Shown in pieces: positions 25,486 through 34,098 of a DNA stretch of 64,000 nt. This DNA comes from Candidatus Flexicrinis proximus (GTDB lineage: Bacteria > Chloroflexota > Anaerolineae > Aggregatilineales > Phototrophicaceae). Position numbers and translations under genes: made by a program. Below the pieces are notes generated by a model, which ran no database searches, was not told where the DNA came from, and saw nothing but the letters and a program-made list of their open reading frames with translations. The number at the start of each line of letters is the position of its first letter. Position 1 is the stretch's first letter. Location of the stretch: contig JADJQF010000003.1 of assembly GCA_016712885.1 (NCBI GenBank), positions 558,001-622,000 of the forward strand. The letters are read 5' to 3'.

Positions 25486-27732
25486 ATGAGAAGCGTGAGA
25501 CGCCTTCTTGTTGCGTTCGTATGGTCTGTTGCAGCATATTCTGTTGCGGCACAGACACCTGAACCTCTCGCGGAATTTGACGTGGCACGCATTCAACGGG
25601 CCACCGTCCTGGTGATGCAGACCTTTACTGCGAATGGAGTGGCTCAGATTACCTGTGTCAGCTCTGGAACACTCGTTTCTCCTGACGGCCTGATACTAAC
25701 CAGTGCTCATGGAACTGTTACGAATTCCAGTTGTCCAGGCAATTCACTGGTCATTAGCTTGAACGTGAGAGAGGGAGAGCCGCCAGTACCTTCGTTCCGC
25801 GCTGAACTTTCCCAGGTCGATGCCGGCCTTGACATTGCTCTTCTGAGAATCACTGCGGAAGTCAACGGTCAGCCCATCGCGCCCGAAGATCTCAGTTTGC
25901 CGTTTGTCGAGCTGGCCGACTCCGAGTCAATCCGACTTGACGACACGATTTTCGTTGTTGGTTATCCGGGCATCGGGGATGACACCGTCGCAACCGTCCA
26001 GGCGACAATACAAGGGTTCAATGCCGAACCACGGGGCGGGGAGCGTTCCTGGTTCAAGTTCCGGGGTATCGGAGGTTCAACAGATGTTTCCGGAACTATG
26101 AGCGGCGGTGGTGCATATAGCCGCGATGGGCTTCTTGTCGGCATCCCGACGACGGCCCCGCTGGCACGTGCAGTCGATGTCGCCAACTGCGTGCAGATTC
26201 AGGACACCAATGAAGACAGCCTGATCAACAACAGTGACTCGTGCGTACCGCTCGGAGGTTCGATCAATGCGCTGCGTCCATCCAAATTCGCACAGGCCCT
26301 CCTTCAGAGCGCGCAATTGAACCTGACAGTGACTCGGCCCGAAGGTACGCGCGTTCCTTCGGGATTGCCACCGCGCATCAGTGGGATGTTTTTTGCCTCC
26401 TCCGTTAACAACGGCATGCCCACCACCGTCCTGAGCGAACTTCCATCTGGAAGCTCCAGCCTCTACTTGTTTTTCGATTACGAGAACATGACACCCGAAA
26501 CGGTATACGAGCTGCGGGTTGCGGTTAACGGGAGTACGAGTCCTGTCTTTAGCCTTCCCCCCGTTCGGTGGAGTGGCGGTGAAAGCGGGCTGTGGCACAT
26601 TGGATTAATCGGGCAGCCGCTCCCTAACGGAGAGCTGTCTTTTGCTCTTCTGATTGACGGTCAGCTCGCTGCGGATCCACGGGTCATACACGTTGGAACT
26701 GCGGCGGATCCGAGCCCGACCTTTCGCAGCATCGCGTTTCTCTTGACGGACGGCAACCAGCAGACCTTTGGCAACGGCTACATCTTAGGGATTGGTACTA
26801 CAGTCACGGCACAATTCACTTACGATAACATGAGCGATGGTCTGGAATGGGCGGGCATCTGGTATTTCAATGGCGTTGAGTTGGCTCCCAGGGTTGGAGG
26901 AGCGTGGCAGACAGGCGTGTCAAACGGTTCGCAGTCAACATCGTTTAATGTCCCCAGTGGACTTCTGCCAGGGCGTTACCGGCTTGAACTCTATATTCAG
27001 GGAACGCTGTCCGCGTTGGCAGACTTCACTGTCGCCGGCGCACGGGAAGACATCAGACCACGTGTGTTCAGCAATGAGCGATTTACCATCGCTGCCGACG
27101 ATCAGGAAGCGCTGACTTCACGACCTGTCACCGCAGTTACGAACGTGATCCAGTCTCTATATGCGGTTTTCGATTGGGAGGCACTTGCTGTGGGGACACT
27201 CTGGCAAATGCGCTGGTCGGTGGACGACCGAGTGTTCTTCGACAGCATAGTCCCGTGGTCTCTCGCTGAAAACGGGCAGAACTACTTGGCAAAACTGTCT
27301 GCGGAGCCGGCTATTCCCGACGGGCGCTACAAGCTGGAACTCTTGATGAACGGTATTCTACTCCGTGCAATCGAGGTTGAAATTGGAATCGGACAGCTCC
27401 CGCTGGATCTCTTCCGGGATTCGGAAGGCGTTCTATTGCGAGGACGCGTGATCGATTCCGATACACGTCTGGGCGTCCCTAACGTAACAATATTTGTCCT
27501 AAGCGAGCAGTACTCTGTTGTCGATTTTACCGGGTTAACTGAGCAGGTGTATACTGCCGCTGTGACAGATCGAAATGGTCGATTTCAGTTCAACCTGCTG
27601 CTAGCATTTGGTGTACCGTACAGTCTGATCATCGCGGCAGATGGCTACCTTCCGGTCACAGCAGATGGAATAGAAGTCGACAACGCCAGCGAAAACCCGC
27701 TCGAGCGTGATATTTATCTAATTCGAGGCTGA
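25486..27732 (+). CDS. Secreted trypsin-like serine protease with C-terminal beta-sandwich domains
   Basis: 748 residues with a signal peptide (VAFVWSVAAYSVAAQ, cleavage after residue 22 or so). The trypsin/HtrA-like domain covers about 30-290 with a full triad: His75 in LTSAHGTV, Asp116 in DAGLDIALL, and Ser206 in GTMSGGGAYS. It has no PDZ domain. Two or three similar beta-sandwich modules follow (about 300-410, 415-520, 530-640; note the repeated LPxGxYRLEL and IPDGRYKLELLMNG endings). The last 95 residues (GRVIDSDTRLGVPNVTIFVL) form a carboxypeptidase-regulatory-like domain. Its substrates are unknown; co-expression with two membrane proteins suggests envelope work. Confidence 0.85.
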   Translation: MRSVRRLLVAFVWSVAAYSVAAQTPEPLAEFDVARIQRATVLVMQTFTANGVAQITCVSSGTLVSPDGLILTSAHGTVTNSSCPGNSLVISLNVREGEPPVPSFRAELSQVDAGLDIALLRITAEVNGQPIAPEDLSLPFVELADSESIRLDDTIFVVGYPGIGDDTVATVQATIQGFNAEPRGGERSWFKFRGIGGSTDVSGTMSGGGAYSRDGLLVGIPTTAPLARAVDVANCVQIQDTNEDSLINNSDSCVPLGGSINALRPSKFAQALLQSAQLNLTVTRPEGTRVPSGLPPRISGMFFASSVNNGMPTTVLSELPSGSSSLYLFFDYENMTPETVYELRVAVNGSTSPVFSLPPVRWSGGESGLWHIGLIGQPLPNGELSFALLIDGQLAADPRVIHVGTAADPSPTFRSIAFLLTDGNQQTFGNGYILGIGTTVTAQFTYDNMSDGLEWAGIWYFNGVELAPRVGGAWQTGVSNGSQSTSFNVPSGLLPGRYRLELYIQGTLSALADFTVAGAREDIRPRVFSNERFTIAADDQEALTSRPVTAVTNVIQSLYAVFDWEALAVGTLWQMRWSVDDRVFFDSIVPWSLAENGQNYLAKLSAEPAIPDGRYKLELLMNGILLRAIEVEIGIGQLPLDLFRDSEGVLLRGRVIDSDTRLGVPNVTIFVLSEQYSVVDFTGLTEQVYTAAVTDRNGRFQFNLLLAFGVPYSLIIAADGYLPVTADGIEVDNASENPLERDIYLIRG

Positions 27733-27733
27733 A

Positions 27734-28519
27734 GTGATCGAAACAGAGCGGCTGGACATAGAAGTCTTGCGGCGCGGCCTGGCGCCAAGCCGTGAAAAAG
27801 CGCGCGGCATGATCATGGCCGGAGAAGTGCTGGTAAACGGTCAATTGGCCGACAAGCCTGGTATGCGCGTACCTGTGGCAAGCGAAATTGCCGTAAAGTC
27901 GAAACCCCGTTTCGTGAGCCGAGGGGGCGAGAAGCTTGAGGCGGCTATGAAGACGTTCCGGCTCCCCGCCTCAGGTGCTGTTTGTGCCGATGTCGGTGCT
28001 TCTACGGGCGGATTCACTGACTGTCTGCTCAAATATGGGGCGGCAAAGGTTTATGCAATCGATGTTGGCTACGGTCACCTCGACCTGGGACTCCGGAACG
28101 ATCCTCGTGTTGTTGTCATGGAGCGCACGAATGCGCGTCACCTGGCATCGCTGCCGGAATTGATTTCACTGATGGTGATGGATGCGTCCTTTATTTCCGC
28201 GAAGCTGCTACTGCCCGTTACCGTGGGGTGGATGAGGCCCGACGCCCATGCGGTAATTCTTGTGAAACCGCAGTTTGAGGCAGGTAGGAGTGACGTCGGT
28301 AAAGGTGGAGTTGTCCGTGATAGTAAGGTGCACTCACGCGTGATCCTTGAGGTCGCAGAATTTGCCCTGACAATCGGATTGCACCCCCGCGGCGTAGTGC
28401 GGTCGCCTTTGACCGGACCCGCAGGTAACGTTGAGTTTCTGCTTTGGATGTCCCGAACTATGCCTGCCGCTGATCTGGATGTGTACGGCGCAGTTGAGCG
28501 CGCCGTACACGGAGAATAG
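27734..28519 (+). CDS. tlyA: TlyA-family rRNA 2'-O-methyltransferase
   Basis: Methylates ribose 2'-OH of cytidines in 16S and/or 23S rRNA. 261 residues with a GTG start. An S4-like RNA-binding domain comes first (LDIEVLRRGLAPSREKARGMIMAGEVLVNG), the linker KSKPRFVSRGGEKL is diagnostic, and the SAM-binding FtsJ-like domain begins with ADVGASTGGFTDCLL near 95. The K-D-K-E catalytic set can be seen in GGEKL, VMDASFIS, LVKPQFEAG and the late Glu of NVEFLLW. The start lies one base after the protease stop. Despite the historic name it is not likely to be a hemolysin. Confidence 0.95.
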   Translation: MIETERLDIEVLRRGLAPSREKARGMIMAGEVLVNGQLADKPGMRVPVASEIAVKSKPRFVSRGGEKLEAAMKTFRLPASGAVCADVGASTGGFTDCLLKYGAAKVYAIDVGYGHLDLGLRNDPRVVVMERTNARHLASLPELISLMVMDASFISAKLLLPVTVGWMRPDAHAVILVKPQFEAGRSDVGKGGVVRDSKVHSRVILEVAEFALTIGLHPRGVVRSPLTGPAGNVEFLLWMSRTMPAADLDVYGAVERAVHGE

Positions 28520-28607
28520 GCTTTCTGCTATACTGCCATCGCATATTGTCCCAAAATCGAGGCGGATGCTATCACGGCCGCGCTAGTTCCGGAAAGAATG
28601 CAAAACG

Positions 28608-30413
28608 GTGGATCAATCGCACATTCGCAACTTCTGCATCATCGCGCACGTTGATCATGGCAAATCGACGCTTGCAGACCGACTTCTTCAGCTTACAAAT
28701 ACGGTCAGCGAGAGGGAAATGCAGTCCCAATTGCTCGACAGCATGGACCTTGAACGGGAACGCGGCGTCACGATCAAGGCGTCAGCTGTCCGCATGCACT
28801 ATACGGCGCGCGATGGAAACGAATACCTGATCAACCTGATCGACACGCCCGGACATGTCGACTTCACTTACGAAGTGAGTCGGGCGCTCCAGGCATGCGA
28901 GGGCGCAATCCTGGTCGTCGACGCAAGCCAGGGAATTGAAGCGCAGACGCTAACCAATGTCTACCTGGCATTGGAGCAAGACCTTGAGATCATGCCGGTC
29001 ATCAACAAGATCGACCTTCCTGCTGCCCGTCCGCATGAAATCGCCAAAGATGTTGAAGAGCTTCTTGGAGTTGCTGCGGAAGAAATGGTATTGATCTCCG
29101 CGAAAAACAATATCGGCATCGTAGATGTCATGGAGACTGTTGTTAAGCACGTCCCCGCGCCTGCGGGCGACCCGACGGCCCCGCTCCGGGCGCTTGTCTT
29201 CGACAGCCATTACGACTCCTACAAGGGCGTCATCGCCTACGTGCGCCTCATCGATGGCAATATCTCGATGAAAGACAAGTTTAAGTTGATGAATACCGGT
29301 GCGGTTTTTGAAGCTGTCGAACTTGGCATCTTCAGTCCGTCGATGCAGCCAGTTGCCACGCTCACTGCCGGTGAAGTTGGTTACATTGCAACCGGTTTTA
29401 AAACCGTTCGGGAATGCCGTGTTGGAGATACGATCACACTGGCCCTCGGAAGCGCCACCGAGGCGTTGCCTGGTTACCAGCAGGTTAAGCCGATGGTCTT
29501 TGCCGGCATCTATCCGACCGACAATGACCAGTATTCCGAGTTGAGGGACGCGCTTGAGAAGCTTCAGCTCAATGATGCCTCGCTTGTATTCGAACCGGAA
29601 AGCTCGCAAGCTCTGAATTTCGGCTTCCGTGTCGGCTTCCTTGGTTTATTCCACATGGAGATTATTCAGGAACGGCTTGAACGCGAATACGACCTGGATA
29701 TCCTGGCGACCGCACCGAGCGTCAAGTATCGAATTAAGGAGCGCAACGGCGAGACAATCGAAATCGAGAGTCCTGCGTTCATGCCGGATGAGTCGATTAT
29801 CGAGGAAATCAGCGAACCGTGGATGAAGATCCAGATCTATTCGCCTCAGGAATATATTGGCGCGATCATGGAACTTGTCATCAAGAAACGCGGCGTATAC
29901 GAGACCACCGAGTATCTGGATAAGACGAGGGTTTTGCTACACTACAACCTGCCCCTGGCAGAGCTAATTATCGACTTCTATGACAGGCTGAAGAGCGTGA
30001 CCCGCGGTTACGCCAGTCTCGACTACCAGTTCAGCAATTATGCGGTCGGTGACCTCGTGAAGCTCGACGTACTGGTAAATAATGAGCCTGTCGACGCCCT
30101 GGCGCTTATCGTGCACCGCGATGATGCCTACCATAAGGGTCAGCGGTTAGTTACACGGCTCAAAGAATTGATTCCGCGCCAAATGTTTGTCGTGCCTATT
30201 CAGGCGGCAGTGGGTAAACGCATCATCTCACGCGCTAACGTAAGTGCAATGCGCAAAGACGTCCTGGCCAAGTGCTATGGCGGAGATATTACTCGAAAGA
30301 AGAAGCTGCTCGAGAAGCAGAAAAAAGGCAAGAAGCGTATGAAGATGATCGGTTCAGTCGAGGTGCCGCAGGAAGCGTTTATGGCACTTCTCAGCCTCGA
30401 TGACGACGAGTAG
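28608..30413 (+). CDS. typA: Ribosome-binding GTPase TypA/BipA
   Basis: A translational GTPase that helps large-subunit assembly and stress adaptation. 601 residues, full length. G1 IAHVDHGKSTLADRLL, switch I ERERGVTIKASAV, G3 DTPGHVDFTYEV, and G4 NKID are intact; the BipA-specific C-terminal half contains GYASLDYQFSNYAVGDLVKLDVLVN split by domain borders and ends in the lysine-rich KKLLEKQKKGKKRMK. GTG start at 28608 with GGAAAG upstream. About 90 bases separate it from tlyA; it may share that transcript. Confidence 0.97.
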   Translation: MDQSHIRNFCIIAHVDHGKSTLADRLLQLTNTVSEREMQSQLLDSMDLERERGVTIKASAVRMHYTARDGNEYLINLIDTPGHVDFTYEVSRALQACEGAILVVDASQGIEAQTLTNVYLALEQDLEIMPVINKIDLPAARPHEIAKDVEELLGVAAEEMVLISAKNNIGIVDVMETVVKHVPAPAGDPTAPLRALVFDSHYDSYKGVIAYVRLIDGNISMKDKFKLMNTGAVFEAVELGIFSPSMQPVATLTAGEVGYIATGFKTVRECRVGDTITLALGSATEALPGYQQVKPMVFAGIYPTDNDQYSELRDALEKLQLNDASLVFEPESSQALNFGFRVGFLGLFHMEIIQERLEREYDLDILATAPSVKYRIKERNGETIEIESPAFMPDESIIEEISEPWMKIQIYSPQEYIGAIMELVIKKRGVYETTEYLDKTRVLLHYNLPLAELIIDFYDRLKSVTRGYASLDYQFSNYAVGDLVKLDVLVNNEPVDALALIVHRDDAYHKGQRLVTRLKELIPRQMFVVPIQAAVGKRIISRANVSAMRKDVLAKCYGGDITRKKKLLEKQKKGKKRMKMIGSVEVPQEAFMALLSLDDDE

Positions 30414-30416
30414 TCT

Positions 30417-30977
30417 TCAGCCAGGCGGCTGAACTATCTGCAAGGCCATACCCGGCGTAATTTCCCCTCGATCCATCAGATTCTCCGCCACATCGTGCAG
30501 TGTTAGCGCTGCCGAGTGGCGGAGGTCTTTATTGGCCGCAATCTCCAGAACAACAACCCAGTCAATTATCTGCAAGCCTACCGATGCTGCATCAGCATGC
30601 AGTCGCGCGATAGATCCTGCCGGGAAATGGGTCGTCAAGCTAATAAGGACAGCAGGATGTCCGATGTCATACGCGCCGACAAGATGATGAGTCGGTCTTC
30701 CCATAACGCCGGTATGAATGACAAGAGGAATGCCCAGCACTTGGCCGACCAGCGTTGCGAGTGATATAGCTTCCGAAGTGCAGACAAGTCGGTTAATGTG
30801 TGTTGGTTCGATTAGCGCTGCTACAGTGCCGGCAGCCAGTCTCAAAACATCGGGGTATGACGGCAGCATGTCGAACCTAAGCTGCCAGGCACTATACGTG
30901 CCGTCGGCGTGTACGAAGTCGCCAAACTGAATGAGGCCGGCATTCAGGATGGACTCCATGAGCCTAGCTTCAAACAT
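30417..30977 (-). CDS. Orotate phosphoribosyltransferase-like protein lacking the PRPP motif
   Basis: 186 residues, the length of PyrE. The opening LMESILNAGLIQFGDFVHADG matches the OPRT N-terminus (helix, GxF, then the SG turn), and helices and strands continue in OPRT order through LGIPLVIHTG. The PRPP-binding loop, normally an acidic V-x-E-D-V-x-T-T-G stretch, reads AVLISLTTHFPAGS (109-122) here, with both acidic residues gone. A PRPP transferase activity is therefore unlikely. It begins inside the end of the OMP-decarboxylase-like gene (8-base overlap), in the same order as PyrF-PyrE fusions. Function unknown; a nucleotide-sensing or structural role is only a guess. Confidence 0.7.
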   Translation of the reverse strand: MFEARLMESILNAGLIQFGDFVHADGTYSAWQLRFDMLPSYPDVLRLAAGTVAALIEPTHINRLVCTSEAISLATLVGQVLGIPLVIHTGVMGRPTHHLVGAYDIGHPAVLISLTTHFPAGSIARLHADAASVGLQIIDWVVVLEIAANKDLRHSAALTLHDVAENLMDRGEITPGMALQIVQPPG

Positions 30978-31539
30978 GGGATTGGATCAACTCCCGGAGT
31001 GTTGCTTCAAACGCCAGACTCCGTGCGCGATACAGGAGGTTCAGCGGCAATAGTAACATTTCTGCTCCAAGGCAAGACAAGGTCCTGTTTGCTGGACTGA
31101 ATCGCGCCTTGAATGCCGTACTATCCGAAACAACAAATGCCTGCCGGTCATCCCGGGTGTTGAATGCGTCCAGCGGCGCATTCTCCGAGACTGTTACCGC
31201 ATCAACTCCAAACGCGGTTTCGTCCCAGATTCCGGCAAACGAGCGCGTGGAAAAAGAAGCGTCCAACACGGTGACATGCCCTTGCGTCACGAGCCCTATG
31301 CTTCGCTCCAGTGCGACCATTCCGGCCGCGCCAAGGGCCATGTAGGCAGAAAGATCGAACATATACGCGCACACCAGATCATGTGACGCCGCATAGATCG
31401 CGCGGGTGTATGGAAGAAACGGATCATCATGGCGTCCGATAGCAAACGGAAGCAGGTCGACTTTTGGCGAGATATACAGCGCCCACTTTGAAGTGTCCAT
31501 CTGCGCCGATTGCAGTTTAGTGACGAATGCGTTACTCAT
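30970..31539 (-). CDS. OMP decarboxylase-like protein lacking catalytic residues
   Basis: 189 residues that align with the first two thirds of the longer (type 2) PyrF. The stretch ASHDLVCAYMFDLSAYMALGAAG corresponds to the PyrF strand that normally carries a catalytic Lys (K-P-N/Q); here it is Met60. The D-x-K-x-x-D signature is present as VLDASFST: Asp93 kept, Lys replaced by Ser95 and the second Asp by Thr98. GVDAVTVSENAPLDAF matches the following strand (DAVTVxPYxG). The phosphate-binding C-terminal part is absent or very short. It overlaps cinA by 8 bases upstream and the PRTase-like gene by 8 downstream, so all three are coupled. Likely a pseudoenzyme; role unknown. Confidence 0.68.
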   Translation of the reverse strand: MSNAFVTKLQSAQMDTSKWALYISPKVDLLPFAIGRHDDPFLPYTRAIYAASHDLVCAYMFDLSAYMALGAAGMVALERSIGLVTQGHVTVLDASFSTRSFAGIWDETAFGVDAVTVSENAPLDAFNTRDDRQAFVVSDSTAFKARFSPANRTLSCLGAEMLLLPLNLLYRARSLAFEATLRELIQSHV

Positions 31540-32746
31540 TCATCGCTTCCTTAAGCATCCACCAGGATTGGGCAAGCGACCAGGTTTTGATCCATGAACG
31601 CACAAGTTCGGACTTTGCCCCAAAGCCGTAAACTCGTGACCGGATTTTCTCCCCCAACTTCACGGTTACGGACGTGGATTCGGCAGAATCGGCAGACTCT
31701 TCGACATCGGGACGACTTGCCACAGCGATACAGATGGTCGCTCCCGTCTTTTCATGTAAATCTGCCGCGGCCGCCTCCGTCAACTGGCGCAGGGATGCTT
31801 CCGGCATCTGCAGTTCGGTACGGAGACTATCGGGCGAGTCGTAAAGTGCGCTGGTTATAACGGCAGCGCCTAACGTGGCCACGAGAGATCCGTTCAGTCC
31901 TGCATCCGCAACTGCAACGCTCGCGCCGTGTTCACTCAGTACCAGCCTCAAGACGTCTTCCAACGTCTCGGCATCCGCACCAAAGACGTACTTTCCGATG
32001 CGCTGCCGAAGCTCTGCCTCGTATTCGGCGATCATGGAATCAGCTTCGGTCTCACTATCGGCCTTTGCAGTGATACGTACGTCGACCTGGCCGTTGTGGG
32101 CTGCCAGTCCTACGGTAGGATTGCTAGCTTCCAGCAGACCCCGCCCTATCACATCATCGAGCGTGCTCTCGCCAATCCCCGCGGTATGAAGTACACGAGC
32201 CTTGATTATGCCCAGGTCGAATTTCTCCTTCAACATCGGAATAACTTTCTCTGTCATCAGGAACTTCATTTCCCGTGGGACGCCGGGGAGGCTAATCACA
32301 ATACTTCCCTGATGCCCAACAGCGAACGAGGGTGCTGTGCCGACGGGATTTTCGATCGTGATTGCATTTGCAGGGAGAAAGGCCTGCTGGCGGTTGTTCT
32401 CGGTCATCGTTGCCCGAAAGCTCTTGAATCGGTCAGCGATCTGTTCGAACAGAAGTGGGTGAAAGACAAGCTCGCGATCTGTGGCATCTGCAACTGCCTG
32501 GCGAGTCATGTCATCTACGGTAGGTCCAAGCCCGCCGCAAGTGATCACAAGGTTCGAGCGTTTCATCGCCGTACGTATCGAATCGGCTATACGCTGCCGG
32601 TTATCACCGACTGAAGTCATGTAAAAGACATTGATACCCACATCCCGCAACGCCTTCGCCAAGTAAACCGAATTGGTATCGGTAATCTCCCCCAAGAGTA
32701 TCTCGGTTCCGATGCTGATGATCTCGCTATTGATCTGGGACGACAT
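31532..32746 (-). CDS. cinA: CinA-family protein with degenerate C-terminal amidohydrolase domain
   Basis: 404 residues from the ATG at 32744-32746, which has GAGG nine bases ahead; the longer frame lacks support. The N-terminal MoCF-like/pyrophosphatase domain (about 1-250) is complete: SIGTEILLGEITDTNSVYLAKAL, CGGLGPTVDDMTRQAVA, NPVGTAPSFAV and LPGVPREMKFLM. The C-terminal domain normally deamidates NMN and begins with the motif A-E-S-C-T-G-G; here it reads VAVADAGLNGSLVATLG, so the catalytic motif is gone. It leads an operon with two further enzyme-like proteins that have also lost catalytic residues. A divergent ATPase gene starts about 170 bases away. Confidence 0.88.
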   Translation of the reverse strand: MSSQINSEIISIGTEILLGEITDTNSVYLAKALRDVGINVFYMTSVGDNRQRIADSIRTAMKRSNLVITCGGLGPTVDDMTRQAVADATDRELVFHPLLFEQIADRFKSFRATMTENNRQQAFLPANAITIENPVGTAPSFAVGHQGSIVISLPGVPREMKFLMTEKVIPMLKEKFDLGIIKARVLHTAGIGESTLDDVIGRGLLEASNPTVGLAAHNGQVDVRITAKADSETEADSMIAEYEAELRQRIGKYVFGADAETLEDVLRLVLSEHGASVAVADAGLNGSLVATLGAAVITSALYDSPDSLRTELQMPEASLRQLTEAAAADLHEKTGATICIAVASRPDVEESADSAESTSVTVKLGEKIRSRVYGFGAKSELVRSWIKTWSLAQSWWMLKEAMNE

Positions 32747-32782
32747 GAAAAGCCTCACTGTGACGACGTTTCTGACGAGTTT

Positions 32783-32812
32783 TTGCATTTTTGTAGCGGC
32801 CCTTATTATAAT
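32783..32812 (+). promoter_or_regulatory. Promoter of the UgpC/MalK-type ATPase gene
   Basis: TTGCAT (32783-32788) and TATAAT (32807-32812) with an 18-base spacer, giving a leader of about 95 bases before the GTG at 32914. Confidence 0.6.
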
Positions 32813-32913
32813 GTGTGTCGGCTGGATGATGCTTTGAGCAAGTTTGCAATAAATTTGTGCAGTATGCACAAACCAGCCCTTTCGATGAGTTCGTTTTGAC
32901 GGCGGAGGTTTCT

Positions 32914-34026
32914 GTGGCTAGCATAACGTTTAGGCATGTGTATAAGCGCTATGGCAACAATGCGGTCGTAAAAGACCTGAACATTGATGTTGAAGATAAG
33001 GAGTTCCTCGTCTTCGTTGGTCCTTCGGGTTGCGGAAAGTCGACTAGCCTGCGTATGTTGGCAGGTTTGGAAGAAATCAGTGACGGCGAAATTTGGATCG
33101 GCGATCGCGTGGTGAATAACGTCGCTCCGAAGGATCGCGACGTGGCGATGGTGTTCCAGAGCTATGCGCTCTATCCGCACATGACTGTTTTCGACAACAT
33201 GGCGTTTGGTCTCAAGCTGCGCAAGACCCCCAAGCACATCATTGACCAGCGCGTGAAGGAAGCCGCGGATAGCCTCGGCATCGCCCACCTCCTGGACCGG
33301 CGTCCTCGGCAGCTCTCCGGCGGTCAACGCCAGCGCGTTGCGGTCGGCCGCGCAATCGTGCGTGAGCCAAAAGTCTTCCTGATGGACGAACCGCTGTCGA
33401 ACCTCGACGCCAAGTTACGCGTGGAAGCCCGTTCGTTTATCAGCAAACTGCATCAGCGGCTGGGTACCACGTTTATTTACGTGACCCATGATCAGGTTGA
33501 AGCTATGACGATGGGTACCCGTATTTGCGTATTGAGCGCAGGCGAGCTAATGCAGATCGACACCCCGTTCAACCTCTACCATCATCCCCGGAATGTATTC
33601 GTTGCCGGCTTCATGGGTAGTCCGTCGATGAACTTCTTCGATGCTACACTTGTCAAGCGTGACGGCCAGCTCGTTGTCGACTCGGGCGTCTTCCAGATCC
33701 CGGTGCCTGCGTCGAAGCTCGCCAAGTTCGAAAAACACGCCGGCAAGAAAGTTGTGATGGGTATCCGTCCTGAAGACATCCATGACATGGAATTCAAGCC
33801 GCAAGGGATTACACCGGCAGCAATTGAGGCGAACGTTGAAGTGGTCGAACAGATGGGTAACGAAATGATCGTTTACCTGGAAGAAAACGGCAAGAACTTC
33901 CTTTCGCGTACCGACCCACGCACCAAAGCACATATCGGCGGCCGCATGGGCTTTGCTGTCAACACAGAAAACATGCACTTGTTTGATGCTGAGAGCAAAC
34001 TCTCGCTCTCAGCCGAACAGGCCTAG
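32914..34026 (+). CDS. ABC importer ATPase, MalK/UgpC type
   Basis: ATPase subunit for carbohydrate-type importers; 370 residues. GTG at 32914 follows GGAGG by five bases, which settles the start against the longer frame from 32857. Walker A GPSGCGKSTS, signature LSGGQRQRVAVGRA, Walker B VFLMDEPLSNLDAKLR, and the H-loop YVTHDQVEAM are intact. The C-terminal OB-type TOBE domain (about 240-360) contains MGIRPEDIHDMEF, typical of MalK/UgpC. No permease or binding protein lies next to it; such orphan ATPases often serve several sugar importers. A strong terminator follows directly. Confidence 0.95.
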   Translation: MASITFRHVYKRYGNNAVVKDLNIDVEDKEFLVFVGPSGCGKSTSLRMLAGLEEISDGEIWIGDRVVNNVAPKDRDVAMVFQSYALYPHMTVFDNMAFGLKLRKTPKHIIDQRVKEAADSLGIAHLLDRRPRQLSGGQRQRVAVGRAIVREPKVFLMDEPLSNLDAKLRVEARSFISKLHQRLGTTFIYVTHDQVEAMTMGTRICVLSAGELMQIDTPFNLYHHPRNVFVAGFMGSPSMNFFDATLVKRDGQLVVDSGVFQIPVPASKLAKFEKHAGKKVVMGIRPEDIHDMEFKPQGITPAAIEANVEVVEQMGNEMIVYLEENGKNFLSRTDPRTKAHIGGRMGFAVNTENMHLFDAESKLSLSAEQA

Positions 34027-34035
34027 TTTGAAATC

Positions 34036-34069
34036 AAAAACCGGCCGCTCAGTTGAGCGGCCGGTTTTT
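34036..34069. terminator. Strong bidirectional terminator
   Basis: A perfect 15-bp stem (34036-34050 with 34055-34069), loop AGTT, five A before and five T after. It separates the ATPase gene from the convergent HMG-CoA operon. Confidence 0.93.
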
Positions 34070-34098
34070 ATTTCGTTTGTTGTCTGGTTTTGCGGTTA

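Noticed and set aside
27734..28519. Hemolysin label for the TlyA protein
   Set aside because: It has the S4-like and FtsJ-like domains of an rRNA methyltransferase; the label is historical.
28950..29609. Open frame antisense to typA (219 codons)
   Set aside because: Covered by the conserved TypA GTPase frame; no motif of its own.
31928..32614. Open frame antisense to cinA (228 codons)
   Set aside because: The conserved CinA N-domain occupies the other strand.
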